A stretch of 37,169 bases of DNA from Acidimicrobiia bacterium (lineage in GTDB: Bacteria > Actinomycetota > Acidimicrobiia > Spongiisociales > ZC4RG35). A program made the translations under genes and the position numbers. The notes under the pieces are model-generated. The model was not told the origin of the DNA. It was given only the letters and a program-made list of their open reading frames with translations, and made no database searches. The first letter of the stretch is position 1. Each line of letters begins with the position of its first letter. The DNA is taken from positions 1-37,169 of the forward strand of contig JAICRU010000024.1 of assembly GCA_025937235.1 (NCBI GenBank), read 5' to 3'. Positions 23,949-31,197 of this stretch are shown piece by piece.

Positions 23949-24853
23949 CTCCGCATCAACTCGATCATTCGCGCCATCCCCTCGTAGTCGGCCAGATCGA
24001 GCCACTGGAGATAGAGCCGCTCGACCCCGGCCTCCTCCAATGCCGCGATCTTCTCGGTCACCTGCCCCGGGGTCCCGTAGATGACACCGGCCGCATCCCA
24101 GCGTCGGGCCACCTCATCCACCCCGATGTCGCGCCTGCCGGCAGCACGTCCGAGGAGTGCCGCCAGCTCGGTGTCGGTGGCGGCGATGGTCACCGGCCCC
24201 ATCATCGTGGCCTCGACCTCGCGGTCACCTGCCGCGGCTCGCATCACCTCGATCTTCGCTCTCGCTTCGTCGGCAGGGCACACGAACACGTTGTATTCAT
24301 CCGCCCTGGCGCCGGCAAGCGTCGGGGTGCGTTTGGGCCCGCTCCCACCGACGATCAGACGGATGCCGGTCGGCTTGGGCTGCACGTCGAGGTCGAGGCT
24401 GTAATAGGTGCCATCGAAGCGACCACGTCCCTCGCCAAAGGCAGCGGCGAGGTAGTCGATGGCCTCGACGAGCCGGTCCCAGCGCTCGGGAGAATCGGGG
24501 AACGGGATGCCGAGGGCGTCGTGCTCGTACTCGTTCCAACCCGTCCCTACGCCGAGGTCGAGCCTTCCTCCCGACATCTGGTCGATGGTGGCAGCGTTCT
24601 TGGCGATTATCGCCGGATGCCGGAATGTGATCGGGGTGACGAGGACGGTGAGCCGGATACGGTCCGTCTCCCTGGCCAGCCCACCGAGGGTGGCGAAGGC
24701 GTCGGTCGCCTCTGGGCCGGGTTCCCGGCTCCAGGCGAGATGGTCCGATCTGGCGAAGGAGTGCAGGCCCGCCGCCTCGGCCAGGCGAGCGGCACGCAAG
24801 ATCTGTTCGTACGTTCCCCCCATCTGGGGCTCGGTCATGAGCGAATACTGCAA
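23945..24853 (-). CDS. LLM class (F420-type) oxidoreductase
   Basis: This encodes a 302-residue luciferase-like (beta/alpha) barrel protein. Features are SDHLAWSREPGPEATDAFATL near residue 36, the strand IRLTVLVTPITFRHPAIIAK, DQMSGGRLDLGVGTGWNEYE with the typical GxGxGWN turn, and LIVGGSGPKRTPTLAGARAD in the C-terminal half. The G-x-G-W-N/L pattern and host group favour cofactor F420 over FMN. Substrate unknown; such proteins reduce or oxidise a wide range of small molecules. It follows tyrA by 26 bases and overlaps ybaK. A second, related LLM protein lies on the other side of tyrA; the pair differ enough not to be a recent duplication. Confidence 0.85.
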   Translation of the reverse strand: MQYSLMTEPQMGGTYEQILRAARLAEAAGLHSFARSDHLAWSREPGPEATDAFATLGGLARETDRIRLTVLVTPITFRHPAIIAKNAATIDQMSGGRLDLGVGTGWNEYEHDALGIPFPDSPERWDRLVEAIDYLAAAFGEGRGRFDGTYYSLDLDVQPKPTGIRLIVGGSGPKRTPTLAGARADEYNVFVCPADEARAKIEVMRAAAGDREVEATMMGPVTIAATDTELAALLGRAAGRRDIGVDEVARRWDAAGVIYGTPGQVTEKIAALEEAGVERLYLQWLDLADYEGMARMIELMRR

Positions 24854-24879
24854 ATGGGCTCCTGCTCGGTGGGCGAGAT

Positions 24880-25914
24880 TCAGCCTGCCCCTTCCTCGAC
24901 CTCGATGGCGAACCCCTCTTCTACCAGGGCCGCCTTCAGTGTCTCCGCCTCCCCGGGACGGACGGAGAGGCTGAGGATGCCCCCACCTCCGTGCACGGCA
25001 TGTCTGAGCTGGAGGTCCCTGACATCGACGTGGCTTGTCTGCAGGGCGTGGCCGACGGCGGCGATCTCACCGGGCTTGTCCTGCAGGATCACCTCGACCA
25101 AGGAAACGGGCGGAGCCATCGAATGGCGACGCGCCCTGGCCTGATCCATCTCTCCGGCCAGTCCGTCCATGTCGCCGGCGATGACTCGGGCCCGCATGTC
25201 TTCGAGCCCGCGCACCAAGCCGTCGATGGCCGACGTGACCGCATCTGCGTTGGAGGTGAGCACCTCCGGCCACCACGACGACTCGGTGGAGGCGACCCGG
25301 GTCAGGTCGCGGAAGCTGCCCGAGACCAGGTGGGTGGCGTCGGGGTTCTCGGAGATGATGTTGACCAGGGCAACCGCCAGGAGCTGGGGGAGGTGGGAGA
25401 CGGAGGCCACCACTTGGTCGTGTCGCCGCGCCGACATCACGATCGGGTTGGCGCCGGTGGACCGGACGATGGAGCTCAAGAGCTCGACGTCTTCCGCAGC
25501 GGCCTGATCGTCACATATAACCCAGGGTGCGCCCCTGAAGAGGGCTGCCGAGGCCGCCTCCGGCCCGGCATGCTCTCTTCCCGCCATCGGGTGGCCTCCG
25601 ACGAAGCGGAGCCCGTTCCGGGCCGCGTCGACCATCGGCTCCTTGACACTGGTTACATCGGTCACCAACGCGTCGGTCTCCAGGGTGGCGAGAGTCGCGA
25701 GATTGGCGTGCAACGGTCCGGCCAGCACGACCAGGTCCACTCCGGCCGCCGCTGCGGAGGCCGAATCTGCGCTGTCTGCCGCCCCCCTCCCGGCGGCCGT
25801 TCTCATGGCGTCGGGCGAGGGGTCCCAGCCCACCGACTCCCAACCCTGCTCACGGAGGGCGAGCCCAACCGAAGCGCCGATGAGCCCGGTCCCGAAGATG
25901 GCGACGCGAGACAT
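24880..25914 (-). CDS. tyrA: Prephenate dehydrogenase TyrA with C-terminal ACT domain
   Basis: This encodes a 344-residue enzyme that oxidatively decarboxylates prephenate to 4-hydroxyphenylpyruvate in tyrosine synthesis. The NAD(P) motif is FGTGLIGASVGLALRE at the start. The catalytic His region is FVGGHPMAGREHAGPEAA, and SHLPQLLAVALVN and GSFRDLTRVASTE are the helical-domain signatures. The last 70 residues (SLVEVILQDKPGEIAAVGHAL onward) are an ACT domain, likely for feedback by tyrosine. The start ATG at 25914 follows the upstream LLM stop by two bases; a much longer open frame upstream is out-of-frame shadow of that gene. Its placement between two LLM oxidoreductases, with no other aromatic synthesis genes nearby, is unusual. 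Confidence 0.9.
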   Translation of the reverse strand: MSRVAIFGTGLIGASVGLALREQGWESVGWDPSPDAMRTAAGRGAADSADSASAAAAGVDLVVLAGPLHANLATLATLETDALVTDVTSVKEPMVDAARNGLRFVGGHPMAGREHAGPEAASAALFRGAPWVICDDQAAAEDVELLSSIVRSTGANPIVMSARRHDQVVASVSHLPQLLAVALVNIISENPDATHLVSGSFRDLTRVASTESSWWPEVLTSNADAVTSAIDGLVRGLEDMRARVIAGDMDGLAGEMDQARARRHSMAPPVSLVEVILQDKPGEIAAVGHALQTSHVDVRDLQLRHAVHGGGGILSLSVRPGEAETLKAALVEEGFAIEVEEGAG

Positions 25915-25916
25915 GC

Positions 25917-26831
25917 TCAGGGGCGGTAGGCGTCGAGGATCAGGTCGAAGTCCCGGGGATTGTCGAGGAACATCTGCGGGTAGAACCGCCGGCAACCGGC
26001 TTCCTCGAGGGCGGCGAGCATCTCGGCAGGCTGCGACCCCGATCCATGGGGGTATCCCCGTCGTCGATACACCATCTCGATGTGGTCTGGTGTGGAGCGG
26101 GTGCGTCCGGCCAGCATCTCGAGGAGACGGCGGTAGTCGCTCTCGTTCCTCGCCGCGATGGCGGGAGAGGCAGACGAGAACAGGATCGAGCCCGGGTCTC
26201 GCCCGACGTCGGCCGCCGTCTTCTCGGCGAGCTCGCGCTTGGCCACGTACTGGTCGGGGGGACAGGCGTAGATGTTGAACTCGTCGGCGTAGCGGCCGGC
26301 GAGGGCCGGGGTCTTCCTCTTGCCACCCCCACCTACCAGCAGCCTCAGGTTCTGAGGTTGCGGCTGCGGATCGAACGGGGCGAGGCCGAAGTGCCTCCCC
26401 TCGAAGCCCGTGCCCTGCTGGGAGAACCCAGCTCTCAGATAGGCCAGGCACTCCTCGACCATCTCGAATCGGGTGGCCAGGTCGGGGTAGGGGAGCCCGA
26501 ACATCGTGAACTCCTCGGTGAGCCATCCCGTGCCCACTCCCAAGGTGAAACGCCCGCTCGACACCTCGTCGAGGGTGATCGCCATCTTGAGGAAGACGGC
26601 CGGGTGCCGGAATGTGACCGGGGAGAGCAGCGAGACCAGCTCGATGCGGCTCGTCTCCCGCGCCAGGCCGGCAAGGTGAACGAGGTGGTCGAACGCCGGC
26701 CGTTCGGGAGATTCGCCGCGTTCGAGATAGTGGTCGGGCAGGGCTAGGGCGACGAGGCCTCGGTCCTCCGCCCACCGGGCAGCAGCCAGCACGAGGTCCC
26801 AGCTGCCTCGCGTTTGAACTGCCAGATCCAT
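25917..26831 (-). CDS. LLM class (F420-type) oxidoreductase
   Basis: This encodes a 304-residue luciferase-like barrel protein. Landmarks are LALPDHYLERGESPERPAF, IELVSLLSPVTFRHPAVFLK, LDEVSSGRFTLGVGTGWLTE, and LLVGGGGKRKTPALAGRYAD. The combination of VGTGW and VGGGG matches F420-dependent members common in actinobacteria and Acidimicrobiia. Its C-terminal segment (LAALEEAGCRRFYPQMFLD) is the usual end of this group, reading like the sister protein's EKIAALEEAGVERLYLQWLD. Substrate unknown. It lies 29 bases after the TetR gene and two before tyrA on the same strand, so TetR-LLM-tyrA-LLM-ybaK could be one transcript. Confidence 0.85.
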   Translation of the reverse strand: MDLAVQTRGSWDLVLAAARWAEDRGLVALALPDHYLERGESPERPAFDHLVHLAGLARETSRIELVSLLSPVTFRHPAVFLKMAITLDEVSSGRFTLGVGTGWLTEEFTMFGLPYPDLATRFEMVEECLAYLRAGFSQQGTGFEGRHFGLAPFDPQPQPQNLRLLVGGGGKRKTPALAGRYADEFNIYACPPDQYVAKRELAEKTAADVGRDPGSILFSSASPAIAARNESDYRRLLEMLAGRTRSTPDHIEMVYRRRGYPHGSGSQPAEMLAALEEAGCRRFYPQMFLDNPRDFDLILDAYRP

Positions 26832-26860
26832 CGTTGGAGCCTATCTGCCGACGGCTCGCG

Positions 26861-27421
26861 TCAAGAAACCGCAGCTGCGTCGTCCAGCAGCGCCCTGGCG
26901 TGCCAGGCGACGTCGAAAGCAGGGTCGATGATGCGGTGCAGTGCGATGCCGTTGAGGGCCAGCACCAGCGTCTCCGCCCTCCGTTCGGCCAATGAATCCG
27001 AGAGGTAGGGGCTCTGCCGCTTCATTGCGGCGGCGAATCGCCCAACCCGCTCCTGATGATGACGGACCATGCGCCCGGTGAGCTCGGGGCTGGACCCGGC
27101 CCCGGAGACACCGATCCGGATGTACACCCGGGACAGCTCCGGCGACTCCTCGAGGAATCTGACGTAGGCGGCCACCAGGTCCTGGAGGGTGTCGGTCCCG
27201 TGATGGTCGGGATCGGGATCTACCGCGTCGATGGCCTCCCGGACCACGGTCACGATGGCCTGCTCCTTCGAGGCGAAGAGGTTGTAGAACGAACCGGGGA
27301 GGACGCCTGCCAGCTGGCAGATCGCCTTGATGGTGGTCCCGTCCAGTCCGTTCTCGGCGACCAACGACCGGGTGGCCCCGAGAATCCTCTCCCGGGTCTC
27401 CAGCCCGGCCTTGTACCGCAT
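26861..27421 (-). CDS. TetR family transcriptional regulator
   Basis: This encodes a 186-residue regulator. The N-terminal helix-turn-helix is clear: ETRERILGATRSLVAENGLD, then TTIKAICQLAGVLPGSFYNLFASKEQAIV with the family's typical FYNLFASKE end. The C-terminal ligand domain is helical, with no recognisable effector signature. The ATG at 27421 is taken as start since the DNA-binding domain begins right after; an ATG ten codons upstream (27451) is also open. It is divergent from the long acyl-CoA dehydrogenase gene, with an inverted repeat in the gap, so it probably represses that gene and itself, with an acyl-CoA or fatty acid as the plausible signal. This is inferred from position only. Confidence 0.87.
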   Translation of the reverse strand: MRYKAGLETRERILGATRSLVAENGLDGTTIKAICQLAGVLPGSFYNLFASKEQAIVTVVREAIDAVDPDPDHHGTDTLQDLVAAYVRFLEESPELSRVYIRIGVSGAGSSPELTGRMVRHHQERVGRFAAAMKRQSPYLSDSLAERRAETLVLALNGIALHRIIDPAFDVAWHARALLDDAAAVS

Positions 27422-27509
27422 GCCGGAAACGGTAGACCGAATGGACCGCATTCTCGATGCAGGCCGTGACAGATGTTCTTACGCATCGGTGTGGGAACGG
27501 AACCTCTTT

Positions 27510-27547
27510 CTTTGAGCGTTGATTCAAATTAGAGTGGACACTCAAAG
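27510..27547. promoter_or_regulatory. Inverted repeats in the TetR/acyl-CoA dehydrogenase promoter
   Basis: TTTGA (27511-27515) and TCAAA (27524-27528) form a short palindrome with eight bases between, in an A/T-rich patch. A wider pair, CTTTGAG (27510-27516) and CTCAAAG (27541-27547), is also perfect. The region is the obvious operator candidate for the divergent TetR protein. The start region of the dehydrogenase has GGAAGGGG just downstream. Confidence 0.5.
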
Positions 27548-27562
27548 AGTCAGGAAGGGGAT

Positions 27563-29359
27563 ATGGCGAGTCACTATCGGTCGAATCTCCGGGATCTCGA
27601 GTTCAACCTGTTCGAGGTGAACAGGATCCAGGACTATCTCGGCTCCGAGCCCTGGCCGGACATGGACGAGGCCACGGCCCGGGACATCCTGACCGAGATC
27701 GAACGGCTAGCCCGTGAGGATTTCGCCGCCTCCTACGTGGACCAGGACCGCATCCCTCTCGAGCTGGTCGAGGGCGAGGTCCACCTGCCCGAATCGATCA
27801 AGGCCGGCGTCAGGGCGTACAAAGAGGGTGGCTGGGATCGTCTCGCCGTCCCCGCTGAGATGGGTGGCATGCCGGTTCCCCCCAGCCTGGGCTGGGCCAC
27901 CCAGGAGATGCAGCTCGCCGCCAACACCACCGTTTCCTGGTACTCGGGCGGGGCCCTGTTCGCAACCGTCCTCTTCGAGGAGGGCAACGAATCACAGAAG
28001 GACCTGGCCCGCCTTTGGCTCGAGAAGCAATGGTCGGGGTCGATGATCCTGACCGAGCCAGACGCGGGGTCCGACGTCGGGGCCGCCACGACCAAGGCGA
28101 TCGACATGGGCGACGGCACTTGGCACATCGAAGGGGTGAAGCGGTTCATAACCGGTGGCGAGCATGACGCCTCGGAGAACATCATCCACCTCGTCCTTGC
28201 CCGCCCCGACGGGGCAGTGCCGGGTACCAAGGGGCTCTCCCTCTTCGTCGTGCCCAAGTACCTGGTCAATGAAGACGGCTCACTTGGTCCGCGCAACGGG
28301 GTGGTCGCCACCAACATCGAGAAGAAGATGGGACTGAAGGGCTCGACCACCTGCGAGATGACATTCGGAGCCGACCAGCCGGCCATCGGCTACCTGGTAG
28401 GTGACAAGCACGACGGCATCCGTCAGATGTTCCGGGTGATCGAGAGCGCCCGGATGATGATCGGAACCAAGTCCATGGGCACCCTGAGCACCGGATACCT
28501 CAACGCACTCGAGTACGCCAAGGAGCGCCGTCAGGGGGCGGATCTGACCAGGGCCACCGAAAAGACGGCGCCACGTGTCCCCATAATCGACCACCCCGAC
28601 GTCCGCCGGATGCTGATGAATCTGAAGACGTACTCGGAGGGGCTGCGCGCGCTCGTCATGTACACCGCTTGGTTGCAGGACCAGGCGAGGCTCCACCCCG
28701 ACGACGATCGTTGGGAGCGGAGGTCTGATCTCCTGCTACCACTGGTCAAGGGCTACTCATCGGAGAAGGCCTACGAACAGCTCGCCGATGCCCTCCAGGT
28801 CTTCGGTGGCTCTGGATTCACTCAGGACTACCCGTTGGAGCAGTACATCCGAGACACCAAGATCGACACCATCTATGAGGGCACCACCGGCATCCAGGCC
28901 CTCGACTTCTTCTTCCGCAAGATCGCCCGCGACCAGGGCGCCACCATCGCCGCCCTGGCAGCCGAGATAACGGAGTTCGTGAAGGCCGGCGCCGACGGTG
29001 ACCCGATCGCATCGGAACGTGAGCGCCTGGGCACCATGCTCGACGACCTCCAGGGCCATCTCGGATCGATGGTCGAGCATCTCATGGGCTCGCTGGCGGG
29101 CCGGTCCGAAGAGATCTACAAGGTCGGGCTGCACACCAACGCCCTGCTCGCATCGGCGGCCGAGGTGGTGATCGCATGGCAGCTGCTGCGTCACGCCGAG
29201 ATCGCCTTCCCCATGGTCGAAGAGGACCCCTTCTACCGGGGCAAGGTCGCCACCGCCCATTGGTTCATCGAACTGGCCGCTCCGGCGATCGGGGCCAGGC
29301 GCGCAGCCGCCGAAGGCGAGGACGGCTCCCTCATGGACTTGCCGGTGGAGGCCTTCTAG
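27563..29359 (+). CDS. Long-form acyl-CoA dehydrogenase, FadE5-like
   Basis: This encodes a 598-residue flavoenzyme, about 200 residues longer than ordinary acyl-CoA dehydrogenases, matching the long actinobacterial and proteobacterial group with an extra C-terminal helical region. The N-terminal helical domain is followed by the FAD/acyl segment SGSMILTEPDAGSDVGAA and FITGGEHD. The C-terminal domain has GGSGFTQDYPLEQYIRDTKI followed by IYEGTTGIQALDF, where the Glu of YEG is the catalytic base. It catalyses the first oxidation of fatty acyl-CoA beta-oxidation; chain length is not readable. GGAAGGGG precedes the ATG at a good distance. It is divergent from a TetR gene, the common arrangement for fatty acid catabolism control. 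Confidence 0.92.
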   Translation: MASHYRSNLRDLEFNLFEVNRIQDYLGSEPWPDMDEATARDILTEIERLAREDFAASYVDQDRIPLELVEGEVHLPESIKAGVRAYKEGGWDRLAVPAEMGGMPVPPSLGWATQEMQLAANTTVSWYSGGALFATVLFEEGNESQKDLARLWLEKQWSGSMILTEPDAGSDVGAATTKAIDMGDGTWHIEGVKRFITGGEHDASENIIHLVLARPDGAVPGTKGLSLFVVPKYLVNEDGSLGPRNGVVATNIEKKMGLKGSTTCEMTFGADQPAIGYLVGDKHDGIRQMFRVIESARMMIGTKSMGTLSTGYLNALEYAKERRQGADLTRATEKTAPRVPIIDHPDVRRMLMNLKTYSEGLRALVMYTAWLQDQARLHPDDDRWERRSDLLLPLVKGYSSEKAYEQLADALQVFGGSGFTQDYPLEQYIRDTKIDTIYEGTTGIQALDFFFRKIARDQGATIAALAAEITEFVKAGADGDPIASERERLGTMLDDLQGHLGSMVEHLMGSLAGRSEEIYKVGLHTNALLASAAEVVIAWQLLRHAEIAFPMVEEDPFYRGKVATAHWFIELAAPAIGARRAAAEGEDGSLMDLPVEAF

Positions 29360-29375
29360 ACGGTACCTTCCCCCG

Positions 29376-29822
29376 GTGAGCGCATCCGCCCTCGCCCTGA
29401 TCGCCCTGCTGGTCGGCGTCTTCCTGGTCATCCTGGCCCTCGTCGTCTGGCAGGAGGCAAGACGACGTCCCAGTTACGAGCCCTTGGAATACGTCGTCGA
29501 CGATGCGGTCAAGCACATCGAGGCCGGGCTCGAGGCCGAGGGGACCCAAACGCTGCGCAGAGCTGACATCCGTCGCATCCTGGAATGGGAGGTGTTCTAC
29601 CTGCAGGGCCTTGCTCAGAAAGACCGGGCCAACCCTGTGGAGACCGTAGCCGGCGGGCACGACGCGTCAATCACGTACATAACCGAGCAGATCGCTCTCG
29701 AGCACGGTGTGTCCTACTCTCGTGAGGACGTCGAAGCCGTTCTTCGCCACGAGGCCGACTACCTGTTCCGGATCGGCGCAGTGGGCGAGAGGGTCGATCC
29801 TGATGGAGGTGAAGAAGGATGA
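29376..29822 (+). CDS. Small membrane-anchored protein of unknown function
   Basis: This encodes a 148-residue protein starting at GTG 29376. Residues 4-25 form one membrane helix (ALALIALLVGVFLVILALVV), followed by a basic stop (EARRRPS), so the rest is probably cytoplasmic. The soluble part has two similar helical stretches: VDDAVKHIEAGLEAEGTQTLRRADIRRILEWEVFYLQ and ITEQIALEHGVSYSREDVEAVLRHEADYLFR. Both read as a helix, a short Ser/Thr or basic turn, then E-x-V/I-x-x-I/V-L-x-x-E, which suggests an internal duplication. I do not recognise the family. It lies 16 bases after the acyl-CoA dehydrogenase and overlaps the zinc-ribbon gene. Confidence 0.7.
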   Translation: MSASALALIALLVGVFLVILALVVWQEARRRPSYEPLEYVVDDAVKHIEAGLEAEGTQTLRRADIRRILEWEVFYLQGLAQKDRANPVETVAGGHDASITYITEQIALEHGVSYSREDVEAVLRHEADYLFRIGAVGERVDPDGGEEG

Positions 29823-30139
29823 TGGTGCGTTGCGGTGCATGCCGGAACCAGTTCGAGGTCCCGGGCGCCGGGCGTTTCGCTTGCCCGGTGTGCGGGTCGG
29901 TGAACGTCGTGAGGGAGCCTGCCGGCAGTGCTCCACCCACCATGGGTGGCTATCCCGCCGCGCCGGGTGTCGCCGGGACGTCACCACCGCCACCTCCCCC
30001 TCCGGCAACCGCCCCTGCCCCCCGCATCGAGTGCCCCGAGTGCTCGTTCAGCTTCATCGTTGGGGACATCGCCGTCGCGACCTGCCCCAACTGCGGAGCC
30101 CAGGTGAGGACCGGCTTGGGGAGCCCGGAGGAAGAATGA
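29819..30139 (+). CDS. Double zinc-ribbon protein
   Basis: This encodes a 106-residue protein with two zinc-ribbon modules joined by a Pro/Ala-rich linker. The first has CGAC...CPVCGS in the opening 30 residues; the second has CPEC...CPNCGAQ near the end. Each pair of C-x-x-C knuckles can bind one zinc ion. Such proteins often act as RNA- or protein-binding adaptors, but nothing specific can be said. The first ATG (29819) overlaps the previous stop by four bases and a second ATG follows directly; either may be used. It appears to belong with the membrane protein upstream and perhaps the small protein downstream. Confidence 0.75.
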   Translation: MMVRCGACRNQFEVPGAGRFACPVCGSVNVVREPAGSAPPTMGGYPAAPGVAGTSPPPPPPPATAPAPRIECPECSFSFIVGDIAVATCPNCGAQVRTGLGSPEEE

Positions 30140-30185
30140 TCCCCGCACCTCGCCTGCGACGGTCCTCCTCGGTTCGTGGGTGGCG

Positions 30186-30407
30186 ATGAGCCGCCTTTCT
30201 CGGTTCGAGGCCTATCGGTATGTCGGTGTCAGGGACACGATGCGCTTCTACGACTGCGACGAGGAGGACCAGTTCGACCAGGTCGCCTCCCGGGTGAAAG
30301 AGGAGGGCTTGGTGGGCACGAACCTGATCCAGGTGTTCGCCCCCGACACCGCGATCGAGGCTCGGAATCGCGGCTTCCGGCCGATCACCCCTCTCGACCG
30401 GGTCTGA
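30186..30407 (+). CDS. 73-residue hypothetical protein
   Basis: This encodes a small acidic protein (MSRLSRFEAYRYVGVRDTMR at its start, ending in GFRPITPLDRV). Third codon positions are strongly G/C, as in true genes here, which is the main reason to believe it. No family is recognised. The middle (CDEEDQFDQVASRVKEEGLV) looks like one helix, followed by a strand and a loop (TNLIQVFAPDTAIEAR). A GTG at 30180 is an alternative start. It lies 46 bases after the zinc-ribbon gene and converges on the hydrolase gene with 36 bases between ends. Confidence 0.55.
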   Translation: MSRLSRFEAYRYVGVRDTMRFYDCDEEDQFDQVASRVKEEGLVGTNLIQVFAPDTAIEARNRGFRPITPLDRV

Positions 30408-30443
30408 ACGTCGAGCAGTACATCACGCATGTGACGCTCCGGA

Positions 30444-31043
30444 TCAGGGACGGTGTTCGAACCCCTGGGCGACCAGGCTTCCGATCTTCCTACCCCGGCC
30501 GTGGAAGAAATGATCGCCGGGGGTGAGGACCAGGTCGATCGAGTGACTTTCGCAATACGAGCGGATCTTCTCGCCATCGACCACCTGGTCCCTGGTTCCG
30601 AGCACGATCCGCTTTGGCCCGGGGGGGAGCACTGTGGGAAGCGCATCGGGTGACGGGGCGATCCCGGAATAGGGTGGCGGCTCATCCTGTCCCGCCAGCC
30701 AGCGCAGCGCCATCCCCGCCCCGAACGACCAGCCCCCCATGAACAGAGGGAGTCCGACCTCGCGAGCGCTGTCGACCGCCGCCTCGACGTCATGGATCTC
30801 GGCGACCCCGTCGTCGTGCGACCCGGACGACTCGCCGGTCCCCCTGAAGTTGAACCGGAGGACGGCGAAGCCACGCTCCACCAGCAGTGTCGTCACCGCC
30901 ACCATCAAGGGGGCCATCATCGATCCACCCTGCATGGGGTGGGGATGACAGAACACCGCCACCCCGGTTGGACCCTCGGGTCGGTCCCATCGGGCCTCGA
31001 GGGTCTCCCCGTCCGATGTGGTCAGGTTCACCCGCTCGATCAT
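30444..31043 (-). CDS. Alpha/beta hydrolase, dienelactone hydrolase-like
   Basis: This encodes a 199-residue serine hydrolase of the alpha/beta fold. The nucleophile elbow is GGWSFGAG with S106. The acid is D152 or D156 in GTRDQVVDGEKI, and the His is H178 in PGDHFFHG. The oxyanion region is VFCHPHPMQGGSM, and LRFNFRGTGESSG follows, a combination typical of small bacterial hydrolases of the YpfH/DLH-like group. The substrate may be an ester or thioester; not decidable. The ATG at 31043 is taken as start because the first strand begins there (MIERVNLTTSDGETLEARWD); a longer open frame upstream is a shadow of a tiny membrane peptide gene that overlaps this start by four bases. Confidence 0.85.
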   Translation of the reverse strand: MIERVNLTTSDGETLEARWDRPEGPTGVAVFCHPHPMQGGSMMAPLMVAVTTLLVERGFAVLRFNFRGTGESSGSHDDGVAEIHDVEAAVDSAREVGLPLFMGGWSFGAGMALRWLAGQDEPPPYSGIAPSPDALPTVLPPGPKRIVLGTRDQVVDGEKIRSYCESHSIDLVLTPGDHFFHGRGRKIGSLVAQGFEHRP

Positions 31044-31132
31044 GTGAGCGTCACCAGGAGCCAGACGGCGGCCGCGCCGATGATGACTAAGCCCAGAACG
31101 GCGGTGGCGATCAGGAGCCAACGAGTCTGCAT
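31040..31132 (-). CDS. 30-residue single-helix membrane peptide
   Basis: From an ATG at 31132 a frame of 30 codons encodes a basic N-terminus (MQTRW) and one hydrophobic helix (LLIATAVLGLVIIGAAAVWL), ending LVTLT. Its stop overlaps the hydrolase ATG as ATGA, the coupling pattern used by real genes in this window. No SD is visible. The strong membrane-helix content and junction make it plausible, but so short a frame could arise by chance. It may only serve as a leader whose translation delivers ribosomes to the hydrolase. Confidence 0.45.
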   Translation of the reverse strand: MQTRWLLIATAVLGLVIIGAAAVWLLVTLT

Positions 31133-31197
31133 CGGTCGGGGAGGCTAACCACGGGCACAACTAGGCTCGGACCCGCAGTTTCACCGAAAGGCACAGG

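Noticed and set aside
24880-26775. A 631-codon minus-strand frame suggesting a TyrA fusion
   Set aside because: Only the last 344 codons resemble a protein family (TyrA). The upstream part is compositionally odd Arg/Pro-rich sequence lying out of frame over a clear LLM oxidoreductase gene.
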